A model generated the notes under the pieces. That model ran no database searches. It was not told where the DNA came from and was given only the letters and a program-made list of their open reading frames with translations. From positions 132,990 to 196,989 of the forward strand of contig NZ_QKYW01000008.1 in NCBI RefSeq assembly GCF_003253735.1: a DNA stretch of 64,000 nucleotides, given 5' to 3'. Shown piece by piece: positions 36,059 through 44,830 of the stretch. Origin of the DNA: Pseudomonas sp. URMO17WK12:I2 (GTDB lineage Bacteria > Pseudomonadota > Gammaproteobacteria > Pseudomonadales > Pseudomonadaceae). How positions within the stretch are numbered: position 1 is the first letter of the stretch; every line of letters begins with the position of its first letter. The translations under genes were made by a program, and so were the position numbers.

Positions 36059-37471
36059 TCAGACCGAGTTGCTCTCGCGTTGCGCCTTCTCGGCGTACAT
36101 CTCGGCGGTAGCCATGCGCAGCAGCTCGCTGGCGGCGATGCCGTCCTGCGGCGCGATGGCGATACCGACGCTGATGCCCACCTGCAAGACCTGCCCGTTG
36201 CAGACGATGGGCTCGCCCAGCTCGTCCTCGATACGTTGCCCGAGGCGAATGGCTGCGGCCCTGTCCAGGCCCGGCAGCAGGGCGGCAAACTCGTCGCCGC
36301 CCAGGCGCGCCGGCATGTCGATGCTGCGCAGCAGGCCATGTAGTCGGCGGGCACTGACCCTGAGTATCTCGTCGCCTGCGGCGTGGCCGAAGCGGTCGTT
36401 GATCTGCTTGAAATGATCCAGGTCGATCATCATCAGCGCGAAGCAGGCCGAACGGTCCTTGGCAAGAGCATCGGTGACGCTCTGCTCGAACACCCGGCGG
36501 TTCGGCAGTTCGGTCAACGGGTCCTGGCCGGCCAGGGTGTTGCGCCCTAGCAGCAGGTGTCGGCCGATCAGCACCGCCACCAGTGCCGCCAACACAAGGC
36601 TGGCCAGCAGCAGGTAACGCTGCAGGCGCGCGATGCTCTGGTAGGCTGCCATGTTGCTGCTAAGCGACTTGCCGATTATCAGCAGTACTTCGCTGGCTTG
36701 TTGAACATTGACGTTGCTCAGCGCCACCGAGCGCATCAGGTACTCGTCATGCTCGTCCTCGAGCGTCCATTGGGCACCATCGACCAGCGCCGCCGGGTTG
36801 CTCAGCAAGCGCTCGAAGCTTAGCTGCAGTGTACTGCCGTGTAACTGCCAGGCGCCGTTCTGCCCGCGGGACAGGAATACGAAGTCGGTATCGGTGACCT
36901 GCTTGAGCGCTTCGGCCAGCTCGTCGTCGATGGCGAAGCCCAGGGTCAGTTCGGCCTGGGGCGTGGGCATGTTCACCACGCCGTGGACGAGCTGGTAGAG
37001 CACGCCGCTCTGGCTGCGTAGCAGGCTGACCGGCTGGGCGCCGGGGTTGGTGGACTGGGCGGCAGCCTTGAGCAGTGGGGCGATATCGGCCTGCTGCAGT
37101 TCTTTTGGCATGCTGGCGATCAACTGGCGGTCGAGGGTATTGAACAGTGCGATATCAGCGTTCAGACGCTTGCCATGGTCGGCCAGCATGGACTCGATGG
37201 TCGAGCGCTCGCCCGTGGCGATGGCTTCCTTGAGACCGTAGTCGGCAGCCAGTACAGCGGCGCCCTGGGTCAGTTGCCGCTGGCGCAGCTCGAGCAGCTC
37301 GTCGACCACCCGGGAAGTAGTCTGCAGGCCGTTGCTGATGGTTTCCTCGACGAAGCTGCGGTTGCTACGGGTGCTGACCAGGTAGGTGATCACCTGAACG
37401 GTCAGCAATGCCACGAGCAACAACAGGATGAGGCCTCGCTCCTGGGTCTTGATGTGCCGGCTGCTTGTCAT
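36059..37471 (-). CDS. Membrane-bound diguanylate cyclase (GGDEF) with periplasmic sensor
   Basis: 470 residues from ATG 37471 (TTTGGA 6 bp upstream; ATG 37477 is an alternative). One N-terminal membrane helix (about 12-33), a periplasmic sensor of about 250 residues (a CACHE-like domain by layout), a second helix (about 290-312), and a C-terminal GGDEF domain. The active-site GGDEF is intact at 391-395 and the allosteric I-site RSID (382-385) is five residues upstream, so c-di-GMP synthesis with product inhibition is expected. The sensed signal is unknown. Confidence 0.9.
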   Translation of the reverse strand: MTSSRHIKTQERGLILLLLVALLTVQVITYLVSTRSNRSFVEETISNGLQTTSRVVDELLELRQRQLTQGAAVLAADYGLKEAIATGERSTIESMLADHGKRLNADIALFNTLDRQLIASMPKELQQADIAPLLKAAAQSTNPGAQPVSLLRSQSGVLYQLVHGVVNMPTPQAELTLGFAIDDELAEALKQVTDTDFVFLSRGQNGAWQLHGSTLQLSFERLLSNPAALVDGAQWTLEDEHDEYLMRSVALSNVNVQQASEVLLIIGKSLSSNMAAYQSIARLQRYLLLASLVLAALVAVLIGRHLLLGRNTLAGQDPLTELPNRRVFEQSVTDALAKDRSACFALMMIDLDHFKQINDRFGHAAGDEILRVSARRLHGLLRSIDMPARLGGDEFAALLPGLDRAAAIRLGQRIEDELGEPIVCNGQVLQVGISVGIAIAPQDGIAASELLRMATAEMYAEKAQRESNSV

Positions 37472-37536
37472 CGACATTCCAAACGGTTCGCTGTTATCGA
37501 GTGTAGAGCAGCGTTTTGTCGGCAAGTGCCAGCTGA

Positions 37537-37923
37537 TCAGGGCGTGCGCTTGAAGATGCGCTCCGAGAACAGCATCTGCGCCAGCAACGGATAGCTCAGG
37601 TAATGCAGGATGAAGATCAGCACCCCCATGGGGCTGGGCTCGTCCTGCAGGGTCATCATGGTCAGCAGCCCCGCATACAGCAGTGCGAGCATGCCGGCAT
37701 ACAGCCCCACCAGGCGACGACGTTCGCCGCGGGTGGGCGGGCGGCGCTGTTGCCAGGCGAACAGCAGGGCCATCAGGGCCGCGATGCTGGCGGCGATCAC
37801 CAGGGTGGCCAGCACGCCGCCGAGTTTGACGAAACTGCGCAGCAGCACATTGAGTACCACGGCCGCCACCACGCCGACGAGGGCGTAGCGCAGCATGGCG
37901 ACGGGCTGATGGGAGGGCGGCAT
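37537..37923 (-). CDS. ABZJ_00895-like small inner-membrane protein
   Basis: 128 residues with four hydrophobic segments (LRYALVGVVAAVVLNVLL, LATLVIAASIAALMALLFAW, LVGLYAGMLALLYAGLLTMMTL, MGVLIFILHYLSYPLLAQMLF). The pattern matches an uncharacterised family known by locus name ABZJ_00895. No functional motif. Confidence 0.65.
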   Translation of the reverse strand: MPPSHQPVAMLRYALVGVVAAVVLNVLLRSFVKLGGVLATLVIAASIAALMALLFAWQQRRPPTRGERRRLVGLYAGMLALLYAGLLTMMTLQDEPSPMGVLIFILHYLSYPLLAQMLFSERIFKRTP

Positions 37924-37980
37924 GGCGACAGGGCTCGGCGATGGCGATGAAGCTTGGAGTCTCGCCCGTGGCGCCAGGTT

Positions 37981-38811
37981 CTACAAACGTCGATCCAGGC
38001 CGAAGCGGCGGCTCAGCACGCGGTCGAGCAGGGCGCCGGGCAACAGCGCCGAGAGCAGCGGCAGGGCGCGGCTGCCGTTGCCCAGGCGCAGCACCCGCGG
38101 GCGCTTGGCACTGGCCACGGCGGCGTACACGTTGCGCGCGACGTGGCTGGCGGGTGTCGGGTTGTCCTGGGAGGCGATGGCGCGGGCGCGGATGCCATCA
38201 CGCATTGGCCACCAGGGCGAGTGCTCGCCGATCAACTGCTCGGCCTGGCGGCTGGCGTGGGTGCCGAAGCTGGATTCGATGGCTCCCGGCTGCACCTCCA
38301 TCACCCCCACTCCGAAGGGTGCGAGCTCCAGCCGCAGGGCATCGCTCAAGGCGTGCACCGCGGCCTTGGAGGCGCAGTAGGCACCAGCGAACGGGGTGAC
38401 CAGTACGGCGGAAACACTGCCGATATTGATCACCAGGCCCTTGTTCTGGCGCAGTAGCGGGAACAGCGCGCGGGTCACGTCAACCAGGGCGAACACATTG
38501 GTCTCGAACTGCTTGCGCAGCGCCGTCGCGCCGCCATCGAGCAGCGGGCCCATGGCGCCGTAGCCGGCATTGTTGATCAGCACGTCGAGCCCGCCGATGC
38601 GTGCCTGGAGCGTGATGGCCAGCTGTTCGACCGCGGCGGCATCGTTCACGTCCAGCTGCACGGCATTGAACCCGGCTTCGCTCAGGCGCGCCACGTCTTC
38701 GCTCTTGCGGGCGCTCGCCCAGACCTCATAACCCTGCTGGGCGAAGGTGTCGGCCAGTGCCCGGCCAATGCCACTGGAGCAGCCGGTGATCAGAACCCTT
38801 GGATGGCTCAT
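37981..38811 (-). CDS. SDR-family oxidoreductase
   Basis: 276 residues. TGCSSGIG near the N terminus binds the nucleotide, NNAGYGAMGP follows, and the active site is YCASKAAVHALS with the catalytic serine in NIGSVSAV. The extended C terminus (NVYAAVASAKRPRVLRLGNGSRALPLLSALLPGALLDRVLSRRFGLDRRL) is typical of the large family of SDRs annotated as retinol-dehydrogenase-like. NAD(P)-linked alcohol/ketone interconversion; the substrate is unknown. Confidence 0.85.
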   Translation of the reverse strand: MSHPRVLITGCSSGIGRALADTFAQQGYEVWASARKSEDVARLSEAGFNAVQLDVNDAAAVEQLAITLQARIGGLDVLINNAGYGAMGPLLDGGATALRKQFETNVFALVDVTRALFPLLRQNKGLVINIGSVSAVLVTPFAGAYCASKAAVHALSDALRLELAPFGVGVMEVQPGAIESSFGTHASRQAEQLIGEHSPWWPMRDGIRARAIASQDNPTPASHVARNVYAAVASAKRPRVLRLGNGSRALPLLSALLPGALLDRVLSRRFGLDRRL

Positions 38812-38844
38812 GGGTAATCCTTGTGATTGTTGTTGTATGGATCT

Positions 38845-39309
38845 CTAGCGACTGAAGGTGCCTTGCAGTTGCTCGGCACGAAATTCCAGGGTGCTGGCGC
38901 GGTAACCGCTACGCAGGGTAGGCAGCGGCAGGCAGGCTTGCCAGTCGGCGCCGGGCAGCAGCTCACCGGGGCCGCTGTAGCGCGGCGCCTCGAACAGCCG
39001 TTGCGCCAGGTTGACGCTGTCGCCCGGGCGGTAGGCGCTGATCTGCCAGCGCAGCTCCTGCAGGGCCGCCTCGCTGCCGTTGTGCAGGTGCAGTTCCAGC
39101 GGGCGATCGGCGGGGCAGCGTTCGGGGGCGTAACTCAGGCGCAGCTCGAGGTGAGCCAGGTTGCGGTTCTCGCGGCTTTCCTGCCACAGCACCCAGCTCG
39201 CCACCAGTCCCAGCCCGGCCAGCGCTGCCAGGGAAATGGGCAGCGCCTTGGCCGGGTAGCGGATCAGCAGGATGAACCAGCTGAGTACCAGAATCGCGCC
39301 GAAAATCAT
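38845..39309 (-). CDS. Membrane-anchored protein of unknown function
   Basis: 154 residues with two N-terminal hydrophobic segments (MIFGAILVLSWFILLI and ALPISLAALAGLGLVASWVLW) and then a soluble domain of about 100 residues rich in beta-strand propensity (LELRLSYAPERCPADRPLELHLHNGSEAALQELRWQISAYRPGDSVNL), reminiscent of a small Ig-like domain. Two cysteines. Not recognised by family. Confidence 0.65.
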   Translation of the reverse strand: MIFGAILVLSWFILLIRYPAKALPISLAALAGLGLVASWVLWQESRENRNLAHLELRLSYAPERCPADRPLELHLHNGSEAALQELRWQISAYRPGDSVNLAQRLFEAPRYSGPGELLPGADWQACLPLPTLRSGYRASTLEFRAEQLQGTFSR

Positions 39310-39439
39310 GGCAGGCCCTTGAACGTCGAGTGTCCGCCAATCCTACACAAGGCCGATGGTCTCGGCACGCGCCCAGGGGTTGACGGATGTTTCCACCAGG
39401 GGCTGTTCCGCTTCAGCAGGGGGAGCAGACCCTGGGCCG

Positions 39440-40219
39440 TCAGTCCGGGGCGTGGTCGCGCAGGAACACCAGCTTGTCGGCAGTCGAGTCCTTGGCCGAA
39501 AAGCGGTAACCCTGATCGTCGAAGTCCTTGAGTTGCTGCGGCTCCGTCACGCGTTCCTTGATCACGTTGCGGGCCATCAGGCCGCGGGCCTTCTTGGCGT
39601 AGAAGCTGATGATCTTGTACTGGCCGTTCTTCAGGTCCTTGAACTCGGTGTCGATGATCCGCGCCTTGAGCACCTTGCGCTTGACTGCCCCGAAGTACTC
39701 GTTGGAGGCCAGGTTGAGCAGCACGTCGTCGCCCTGGGCCTGCAGCGCCTGGTTCAGCCACTCGCTGATGTGCTCGCCCCAGAACGCATAGAGGTCCTTG
39801 CCGCGGGCGTTGGCCAGCTTGGTGCCCATCTCCAGGCGGTAGGGCATCATCAGGTCGAGCGGGCGCAGCAGGCCATACAGGCCGGAGAGCATGCGCAGGT
39901 GCTGCTGGGCGAAATCGAAGTCGGCCTCGCTGAAGCTTTCCGCGTCCAGGCCGGTGTACACATCACCCTTGAAAGCCAGCAGCGCCTGCTTGGCGTTGTG
40001 CGTGTCGAAGGCCGGGGTCCAGCTGCCGAAGCGCGCCGCGTTGAGGCCGGCGAGCTTGTCGGACAGGTGCATCAGGTCGGCGATCTGCGCGGGCGTGAAG
40101 TCGCGCAGCTGGGCGATCAGTTCCTGGGAATGGTCGAGAAATTCGGGCTGGGTGAAGCGCGAGGTCACCGGCGCGGTGTCGTAATCGAGGGTCTTGGCAG
40201 GTGAAATCACCATCAGCAT
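39440..40219 (-). CDS. yaaA: Peroxide stress protein YaaA
   Basis: 259 residues, family length. MLMVISPAKTLDYDT at the N terminus and LRMLSGLYGLLRPLDLMMPYRLEMGTKLAN, VLLNLASNEYFGAVK and IISFYAKKARGLMARNVI are the family signatures. In E. coli YaaA is induced by OxyR and limits free iron and Fenton damage; it also binds DNA. No OxyR site was identified here. Confidence 0.96.
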   Translation of the reverse strand: MLMVISPAKTLDYDTAPVTSRFTQPEFLDHSQELIAQLRDFTPAQIADLMHLSDKLAGLNAARFGSWTPAFDTHNAKQALLAFKGDVYTGLDAESFSEADFDFAQQHLRMLSGLYGLLRPLDLMMPYRLEMGTKLANARGKDLYAFWGEHISEWLNQALQAQGDDVLLNLASNEYFGAVKRKVLKARIIDTEFKDLKNGQYKIISFYAKKARGLMARNVIKERVTEPQQLKDFDDQGYRFSAKDSTADKLVFLRDHAPD

Positions 40220-40606
40220 GAGTCGTCTCCTTCGGCGGAGCGGCGATTCTAGCCGATTCGGCGGCGCCAGCGGGCAGCTGGCGAGAGTGCCCGACTCATG
40301 ACTCTAGTGCCCGCCGAGTACCGCTGCCAAGGTCATTCGTCCAACCGACAAATAAAAATAAAAAAACTGAAAAGATCATTTGCCTGTCACATTTTTTGGA
40401 GTATCAACGAACTGTGGTTTGCCGCGAACCGAGCATGAACAACGGCCCGCGCAGCCCACGTCTTGAAAGACCGCCGAACCCTGAAGACAGGTGGCGGCCC
40501 TCGGCCCTCATCCGTTTGCATCTCCCCTCACCGGGGAGTCGGTGGCCCTGTGTGGCGGAGCGCCGTCCCGGCATTCCGTCGCTGGATCCGACAAAAGGTG
40601 ACGAGT
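40220..40606. other. 387-bp intergenic gap before the PhoH-type gene
   Basis: The left half is A/T-rich (about 40340-40400, with AATAAAAATAAAAAAACT), which contrasts with the surroundings and may hold promoters for both divergent genes. The right half is GC-rich leader without a convincing reading frame. No RNA gene was recognised. Confidence 0.45.
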
Positions 40607-41998
40607 ATGGATGACCACGGACGCATCAAGCCCACCGCCCCAACCTTGTATGCCCTCGACACCAATGTCCTGATTCACGATCCCAACGCGCTGCTCAATT
40701 TCCAGGAACACCACGTCGCCATCCCGATGACGGTGCTGGAGGAACTCGACAAACTGAAAACCGGCAAGCAGGGCGTCGCCGCCGAATGCCGCCAGGCCAT
40801 TCGCCTGATCGACAAGATCCTCGATGGCGCCACCCCCGAGGACGTCGAGCACGGCGTGCCGATCCAGCGTGAGAAGAGCGGCCCCTGCGGCTTCCTGTCG
40901 ATTCTCATGAGCAAGAGCGCGGCGCCGGTCACCTGGCTGCCCGAAGACCTCAACGACAACAAGATCATCAACCAACTGGTGGAGCTCAAGGCGCGTCGCC
41001 CGGGCACCTCCGTGGTGCTGGTCACCAAGGACATCAACATGCGCCTGAAGGCGCGTGGCTGCGGGCTGGATTCCGAGGATTACCATACCGACCAGCTGGT
41101 CGACGACATCTCGCTGCTGTCCAAGGGTTACCACAACGTCGATGGCGCCTTCTGGGATCGTGTCGCCAAGGTCGATACCCGTCAGGGCCACGGGCGCACC
41201 TGGCACCGCGTGCAGCTCAGCGAAGACCTGCCGGCGGTCAACGTCAACGAATTCATCATCGACGAGCAAGGCTTCGTCGGTTGGGTCAAGGAGGTTGAAG
41301 GCAACGAGCTGCTGATTCTCGACCTGCATCAGGAACCGCTGCTGCACCAGGAAGCCTGGGGGCTCAAGCCACGGGACATCCACCAGGCGTTGGCGCTCTA
41401 CGCGCTGCTCGATCCGGATATTCACTTGGTCAACCTGACCGGCGCCGCCGGTTCGGGCAAGACCATCCTGGCGCTGGCCGCCGCCATCGAGCAGACCATG
41501 GTCAGCAAGCGCTATCGACGGATCATCGCCACCCGCTCGGTGCAGGGGCTGGACCAGGAAATCGGCTTTCTGCCCGGCACCGAGGCGGAGAAGATGGAGC
41601 CCTGGCTGGGCGCCATCACCGATAACCTCGAAGCCCTGCACATGGATGACGAGAACACCCATGGCAGCGTCGACTACATCCTGCAGAAGGTGCCGTTGCA
41701 GTTCAAATCGCTGAACTACATCCGCGGGCGCAGCTTCCAGCAGAGCCTGATCCTGATCGACGAATGCCAGAACCTCACCCCGCACCAGATGAAGACCATC
41801 ATCACCCGCGCCGGCGCCGGTTCCAAGGTGATCTGCCTGGGCAACCTGGCGCAGATCGATACGCCCTATCTGTCGGCGCCCAGCTCGGGCCTGACCTACC
41901 TCACCGAGCGCTTCAAGGGCTTCGAGCACGGCGTGCATATCACCCTGCAGGGCGTGCCACGCTCGATTCTCGCCGAGTACGCGGAAAGCCACATGTAG
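40607..41998 (+). CDS. PIN-PhoH2-type RNase/ATPase
   Basis: 463 residues from ATG 40607; the frame extends upstream but lacks family similarity there. The N-terminal PIN domain (about 10-150: YALDTNVLIHDPNALLNF, VLEELDKLKTG and VVLVTKDINMRLKARGCG) carries the acidic metal-binding residues. The C-terminal PhoH domain (about 255-460) has Walker A NLTGAAGSGKTILALAAAIEQ and Walker B LILIDECQNLTP. Such PIN-PhoH fusions unwind and cleave RNA in an ATP-dependent manner in other bacteria. Some are regulated as toxin-like systems; no antitoxin gene is adjacent. Confidence 0.93.
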   Translation: MDDHGRIKPTAPTLYALDTNVLIHDPNALLNFQEHHVAIPMTVLEELDKLKTGKQGVAAECRQAIRLIDKILDGATPEDVEHGVPIQREKSGPCGFLSILMSKSAAPVTWLPEDLNDNKIINQLVELKARRPGTSVVLVTKDINMRLKARGCGLDSEDYHTDQLVDDISLLSKGYHNVDGAFWDRVAKVDTRQGHGRTWHRVQLSEDLPAVNVNEFIIDEQGFVGWVKEVEGNELLILDLHQEPLLHQEAWGLKPRDIHQALALYALLDPDIHLVNLTGAAGSGKTILALAAAIEQTMVSKRYRRIIATRSVQGLDQEIGFLPGTEAEKMEPWLGAITDNLEALHMDDENTHGSVDYILQKVPLQFKSLNYIRGRSFQQSLILIDECQNLTPHQMKTIITRAGAGSKVICLGNLAQIDTPYLSAPSSGLTYLTERFKGFEHGVHITLQGVPRSILAEYAESHM

Positions 41999-42035
41999 GG
42001 ACGGACGCGGCCCGGCGCAATACCGGGCCGGCTGC

Positions 42036-43076
42036 TCAGGCCGGCCAGAATGGCCGGTCTGGGACGGGCAGGCCGCGGCTCTGCCGAATGGCCTGCAGCT
42101 GTTGGTCGAGCCCACGCTTGCCGCTCCAGGCCTGCAGGGTTTCCAGCGAGGACGGCAGCTCATGGGTGAGCAGCTCGGGCAAATCCACTGCCGGAAGATT
42201 CAGCAGGCGCAGGTCGCGTAAGCGTGAGTCGCGCAGGCCGCTCAATTCGCCAAGGGATTTGCAGTTGCTCAGTTGCAGGCTGTGCAGCTTTGGCGTCTCC
42301 GTGAGGTCCAGGCGTGTCAGCTGGGCCTGATCCTCGACCCACAAGGCCTGCAAACCAGGAAAATTCGCCAGCTCCAGGCTGTTGAGACCTCGCACGCGGA
42401 TGATCTCCAGGTTGCGCACTGCGCCATGGGTCAGCTCCGGCATGGTTTCGCGGCTGCCGAAGCTGATGGACAGAAAGTCGAGTGATGGCAGTTGGCTGAC
42501 CACCGCCAGTGAGGTCTTGGCTGACTGCCTGTGCAGGTACAGGGTGTCGATCCCGGTGTGGCCGGCCAGGGCCTCCAGGTTGTGAGCCTGCACGCTGAGC
42601 GCGAGTCTGCGCAGGCTGGTCAAGCCCGCCAGGGGCGCGAGGTCGATCTGCGGGCCACGGTCCTGGGACAGGCGCAGGCGGGTCAGGTTGGCAAGGCTCG
42701 GGTGAGCGGCCAGGGCTGGAAAGTCGCCGTGTTCGACCTGCAAGGCGAAATCACGTAGTTGATGCAGGCCGTTAAGGCCTTGCTGCAAACCCTGCAACCG
42801 ACGCAGGCAGTCCAGCGTCAGCCAGCGAGCATTGGGCAAGGCAAGCAGCTGTGTGGCATCGAAGCCGTCACCCGGCTCGTGGGAGTAGAAGCGTACTTCG
42901 ATGCGGTCGGTGTAATGCGCACATAGCGCGTCCAGCTCGGCCAGCAGGGCGTCGTCGTAGGCCTGGGCGGTGGAAAACTGCACGGTACAGCGGTTTTGCG
43001 GATCGGCCTCCAGGGTCGCCGTCAGGTCTTCGCGCAGCTCGCTGAGAGCAGGGTTGGTGACGCGTTTGTGGAACAT
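42036..43076 (-). CDS. Leucine-rich-repeat-like protein
   Basis: 346 residues from ATG 43076. From about residue 90 to 320 it is built of irregular 20-24-residue units with LxxLxxLxL spacing: LPNARWLTLDCLRRLQGLQ, LANLTRLRLSQD, LTSLRRLALSVQ, LPSLDFLSISFG, LEIIRVRGLNSLELANFPGLQALWV, LTRLDLTETPKLHSLQLSNC, LRDLRLLNL. No signal peptide, so it is probably a cytoplasmic curved-solenoid binding protein. The first about 80 residues are not repeat-like. Partner and function unknown; divergent from moaC. Confidence 0.72.
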   Translation of the reverse strand: MFHKRVTNPALSELREDLTATLEADPQNRCTVQFSTAQAYDDALLAELDALCAHYTDRIEVRFYSHEPGDGFDATQLLALPNARWLTLDCLRRLQGLQQGLNGLHQLRDFALQVEHGDFPALAAHPSLANLTRLRLSQDRGPQIDLAPLAGLTSLRRLALSVQAHNLEALAGHTGIDTLYLHRQSAKTSLAVVSQLPSLDFLSISFGSRETMPELTHGAVRNLEIIRVRGLNSLELANFPGLQALWVEDQAQLTRLDLTETPKLHSLQLSNCKSLGELSGLRDSRLRDLRLLNLPAVDLPELLTHELPSSLETLQAWSGKRGLDQQLQAIRQSRGLPVPDRPFWPA

Positions 43077-43203
43077 AGGGGTTCTCGAACAGCAGGGTAG
43101 CGCCCATGTTCGCATTGCCTATACGCCCTTGCCAGTTGGCTGGCAGGTTTGCACCGACTGCCCCGGAGCCTACAATCGCCCCTTCAGGAATTGGAGATTG
43201 CTT

Positions 43204-43683
43204 GTGCTGACTCATCTAGACTCCCAGGGGCGCGCCAACATGGTCGACGTCAGCGACAAGGCGCAGACCGTGCGAGAAGCCGTGGCCGAGGCCCGGGTGC
43301 GCATGCTGCCCACCACCTTGCAGATGATCGTCGACGGCGAGCACCCCAAGGGCGACGTATTCGCCGTGGCGCGTATCGCCGGCATCCAGGCCGCGAAAAA
43401 GACTGCCGATCTGATTCCCTTGTGTCATCCGCTGATGCTCACCAGCGTCAAGGTCGAGCTGCAGGCCGATGGTGAGGATGCGGTGCTGATTCGCGCGCGC
43501 TGCAAACTCACCGGCCAGACCGGGGTGGAAATGGAGGCGCTGACCGCCGCCAGCGTGGCAGCGCTGACTATCTACGACATGTGCAAGGCGGTGGATCGCG
43601 GCATGGTCATCGAGCAGGTGCGCCTGCTGGAAAAACTCGGTGGCAAGAGTGGCCATTTCCTGGCAGGCGAGGGCGAGCGATGA
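43204..43683 (+). CDS. moaC: Cyclic pyranopterin monophosphate synthase
   Basis: 159 residues from GTG 43204, selected by GGAG 7 bp upstream. THLDSQGRANMVDVSDKAQTVREA at the N terminus and the signature PLCHPLMLTSVKVEL, GVEMEALTAASVAALTIYDMCKAVDRGM are intact; GKSGHF near the end is present. It forms cyclic pyranopterin monophosphate in molybdenum cofactor synthesis. Its stop overlaps moaD's start by 4 bp (ATGA), so moaC-moaD-moaE are coupled. Confidence 0.98.
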   Translation: MLTHLDSQGRANMVDVSDKAQTVREAVAEARVRMLPTTLQMIVDGEHPKGDVFAVARIAGIQAAKKTADLIPLCHPLMLTSVKVELQADGEDAVLIRARCKLTGQTGVEMEALTAASVAALTIYDMCKAVDRGMVIEQVRLLEKLGGKSGHFLAGEGER

Positions 43684-43922
43684 TCCGCGTGCAGTACTTC
43701 GCCCGCTACCGCGAAACCCTGGGCCTGGATAGCGAAGAGTTGCCAGGCAGTTTCGCCAGCCTCGACGAGCTGCGCCTGCATCTGCTGGCCCGCGGCGGCG
43801 CCTGGGAGGTGCTCGCCGAGCGTGGGCTGATGTGCGCTCGCAACGAGGAACTCTGTGCCTTGAGTGAGCCGCTGGTTGATGGCGACTCGGTGGCCTTCTT
43901 TCCCACGGTTACCGGAGGCTGA
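43680..43922 (+). CDS. moaD: Molybdopterin synthase small subunit
   Basis: 80 residues, ubiquitin-like fold, ending in the required C-terminal GG (PTVTGG), which becomes the thiocarboxylate sulfur donor. Overlaps the moaC stop and lies 1 bp before moaE. Confidence 0.97.
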   Translation: MIRVQYFARYRETLGLDSEELPGSFASLDELRLHLLARGGAWEVLAERGLMCARNEELCALSEPLVDGDSVAFFPTVTGG

Positions 43923-43923
43923 G

Positions 43924-44382
43924 ATGGGCATTCGCGTCCAGCAGGGCGTCTTCGATCCGGGGCAGGAGACCAACGCCGTGCATGCCGCCAACACCGGCGT
44001 CGGCGCGGTGGCATGCTTCGTCGGCTATGTGCGCGACTTCAATGACGGCCAGGACGTGGCGGGGATGTTTCTCGAGCATTTCCCGGGCATGACCGAAAAG
44101 GCCCTGGCCGGCATCGAGGCCCAGGCCCGCGAGCGCTGGCCGTTGCTTGGCGTCGAGGTGGTTCACCGGGTGGGGCGACTGGAGCCCGGCGAGCCGATCG
44201 TCTTCGTTGGTGTGGCCAGCGCCCATCGCCAGGCGGCCTTTCAGGCCTGCGAGTTCATCATGGACTACCTGAAGACCCGCGCGCCGTTCTGGAAAAAGGA
44301 AGACACCGCCAGCGGCCCGCGTTGGGTCGAAGGCCGTGAAAGCGATCAGGCGTCCGCCAGGCGTTGGCAAGCCGATAGCTGA
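43924..44382 (+). CDS. moaE: Molybdopterin synthase catalytic subunit
   Basis: 152 residues. FVGYVRDFNDGQDVAGMFLEHFPGMTEKALAGIEAQA and VGVASAHRQAAFQACEFIMDYLKTRAPFWKKEDT contain the catalytic lysine pair region of the family. Forms the heterotetrameric synthase with MoaD. Confidence 0.98.
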   Translation: MGIRVQQGVFDPGQETNAVHAANTGVGAVACFVGYVRDFNDGQDVAGMFLEHFPGMTEKALAGIEAQARERWPLLGVEVVHRVGRLEPGEPIVFVGVASAHRQAAFQACEFIMDYLKTRAPFWKKEDTASGPRWVEGRESDQASARRWQADS

Positions 44383-44391
44383 AAAAGCCTT

Positions 44392-44556
44392 TCAGCCGAA
44401 CTCGATAAACACCTTGAAGAACAGCGGCGCGAACATCGACAGGCCGCCCAGCCCGGTCAGCCAGATACCCCATTCCTGTTCGCGGTTGTTGAAGCCGATA
44501 CCCAGCAGCAGAAAGCCGCTGATCAGCAGCACGATCATGATGTGGAAAGCGTCCAT
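44392..44556 (-). CDS. 54-residue membrane protein
   Basis: A very small gene from ATG 44556 with a strong AAGGAGG ribosome binding site. Two hydrophobic segments (MDAFHIMIVLLISGFLLLGIGF and WGIWLTGLGGLSMFAPLFFKVFI) joined by NNREQE make a helical hairpin. The ribosome binding site and clean membrane topology argue for a real gene. Function unknown. Confidence 0.7.
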   Translation of the reverse strand: MDAFHIMIVLLISGFLLLGIGFNNREQEWGIWLTGLGGLSMFAPLFFKVFIEFG

Positions 44557-44830
44557 GGCGAAGCCTCCTTGGAAGTGTCGCGTGCCAGGAGCTGCGCCGC
44601 TGTCTTGGCATGCCAAGGCAGCGGCGGCCTACACCTTGAGCATAGTCGAGGGGGCGGGTGATGGCGCTGATCCAGAGCAATTCGCGGGATCAATAATGGG
44701 CGGCTTTAGCCATCCGCCTGGTCGCGGTGAAAGCACGGTGGGTCGGCCGGTTCAGCGATTTAATTCGCGGTTGCGGCCGGGCGCGATTAAAATCGCCGCC
44801 TGAATTCTCCTGCTACCCAAGGATCCTGTT

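Noticed and set aside
40607..41998. Toxin-antitoxin module of the PIN-PhoH type
   Set aside because: No small antitoxin gene is found directly upstream; the 387-bp gap has no convincing short frame.
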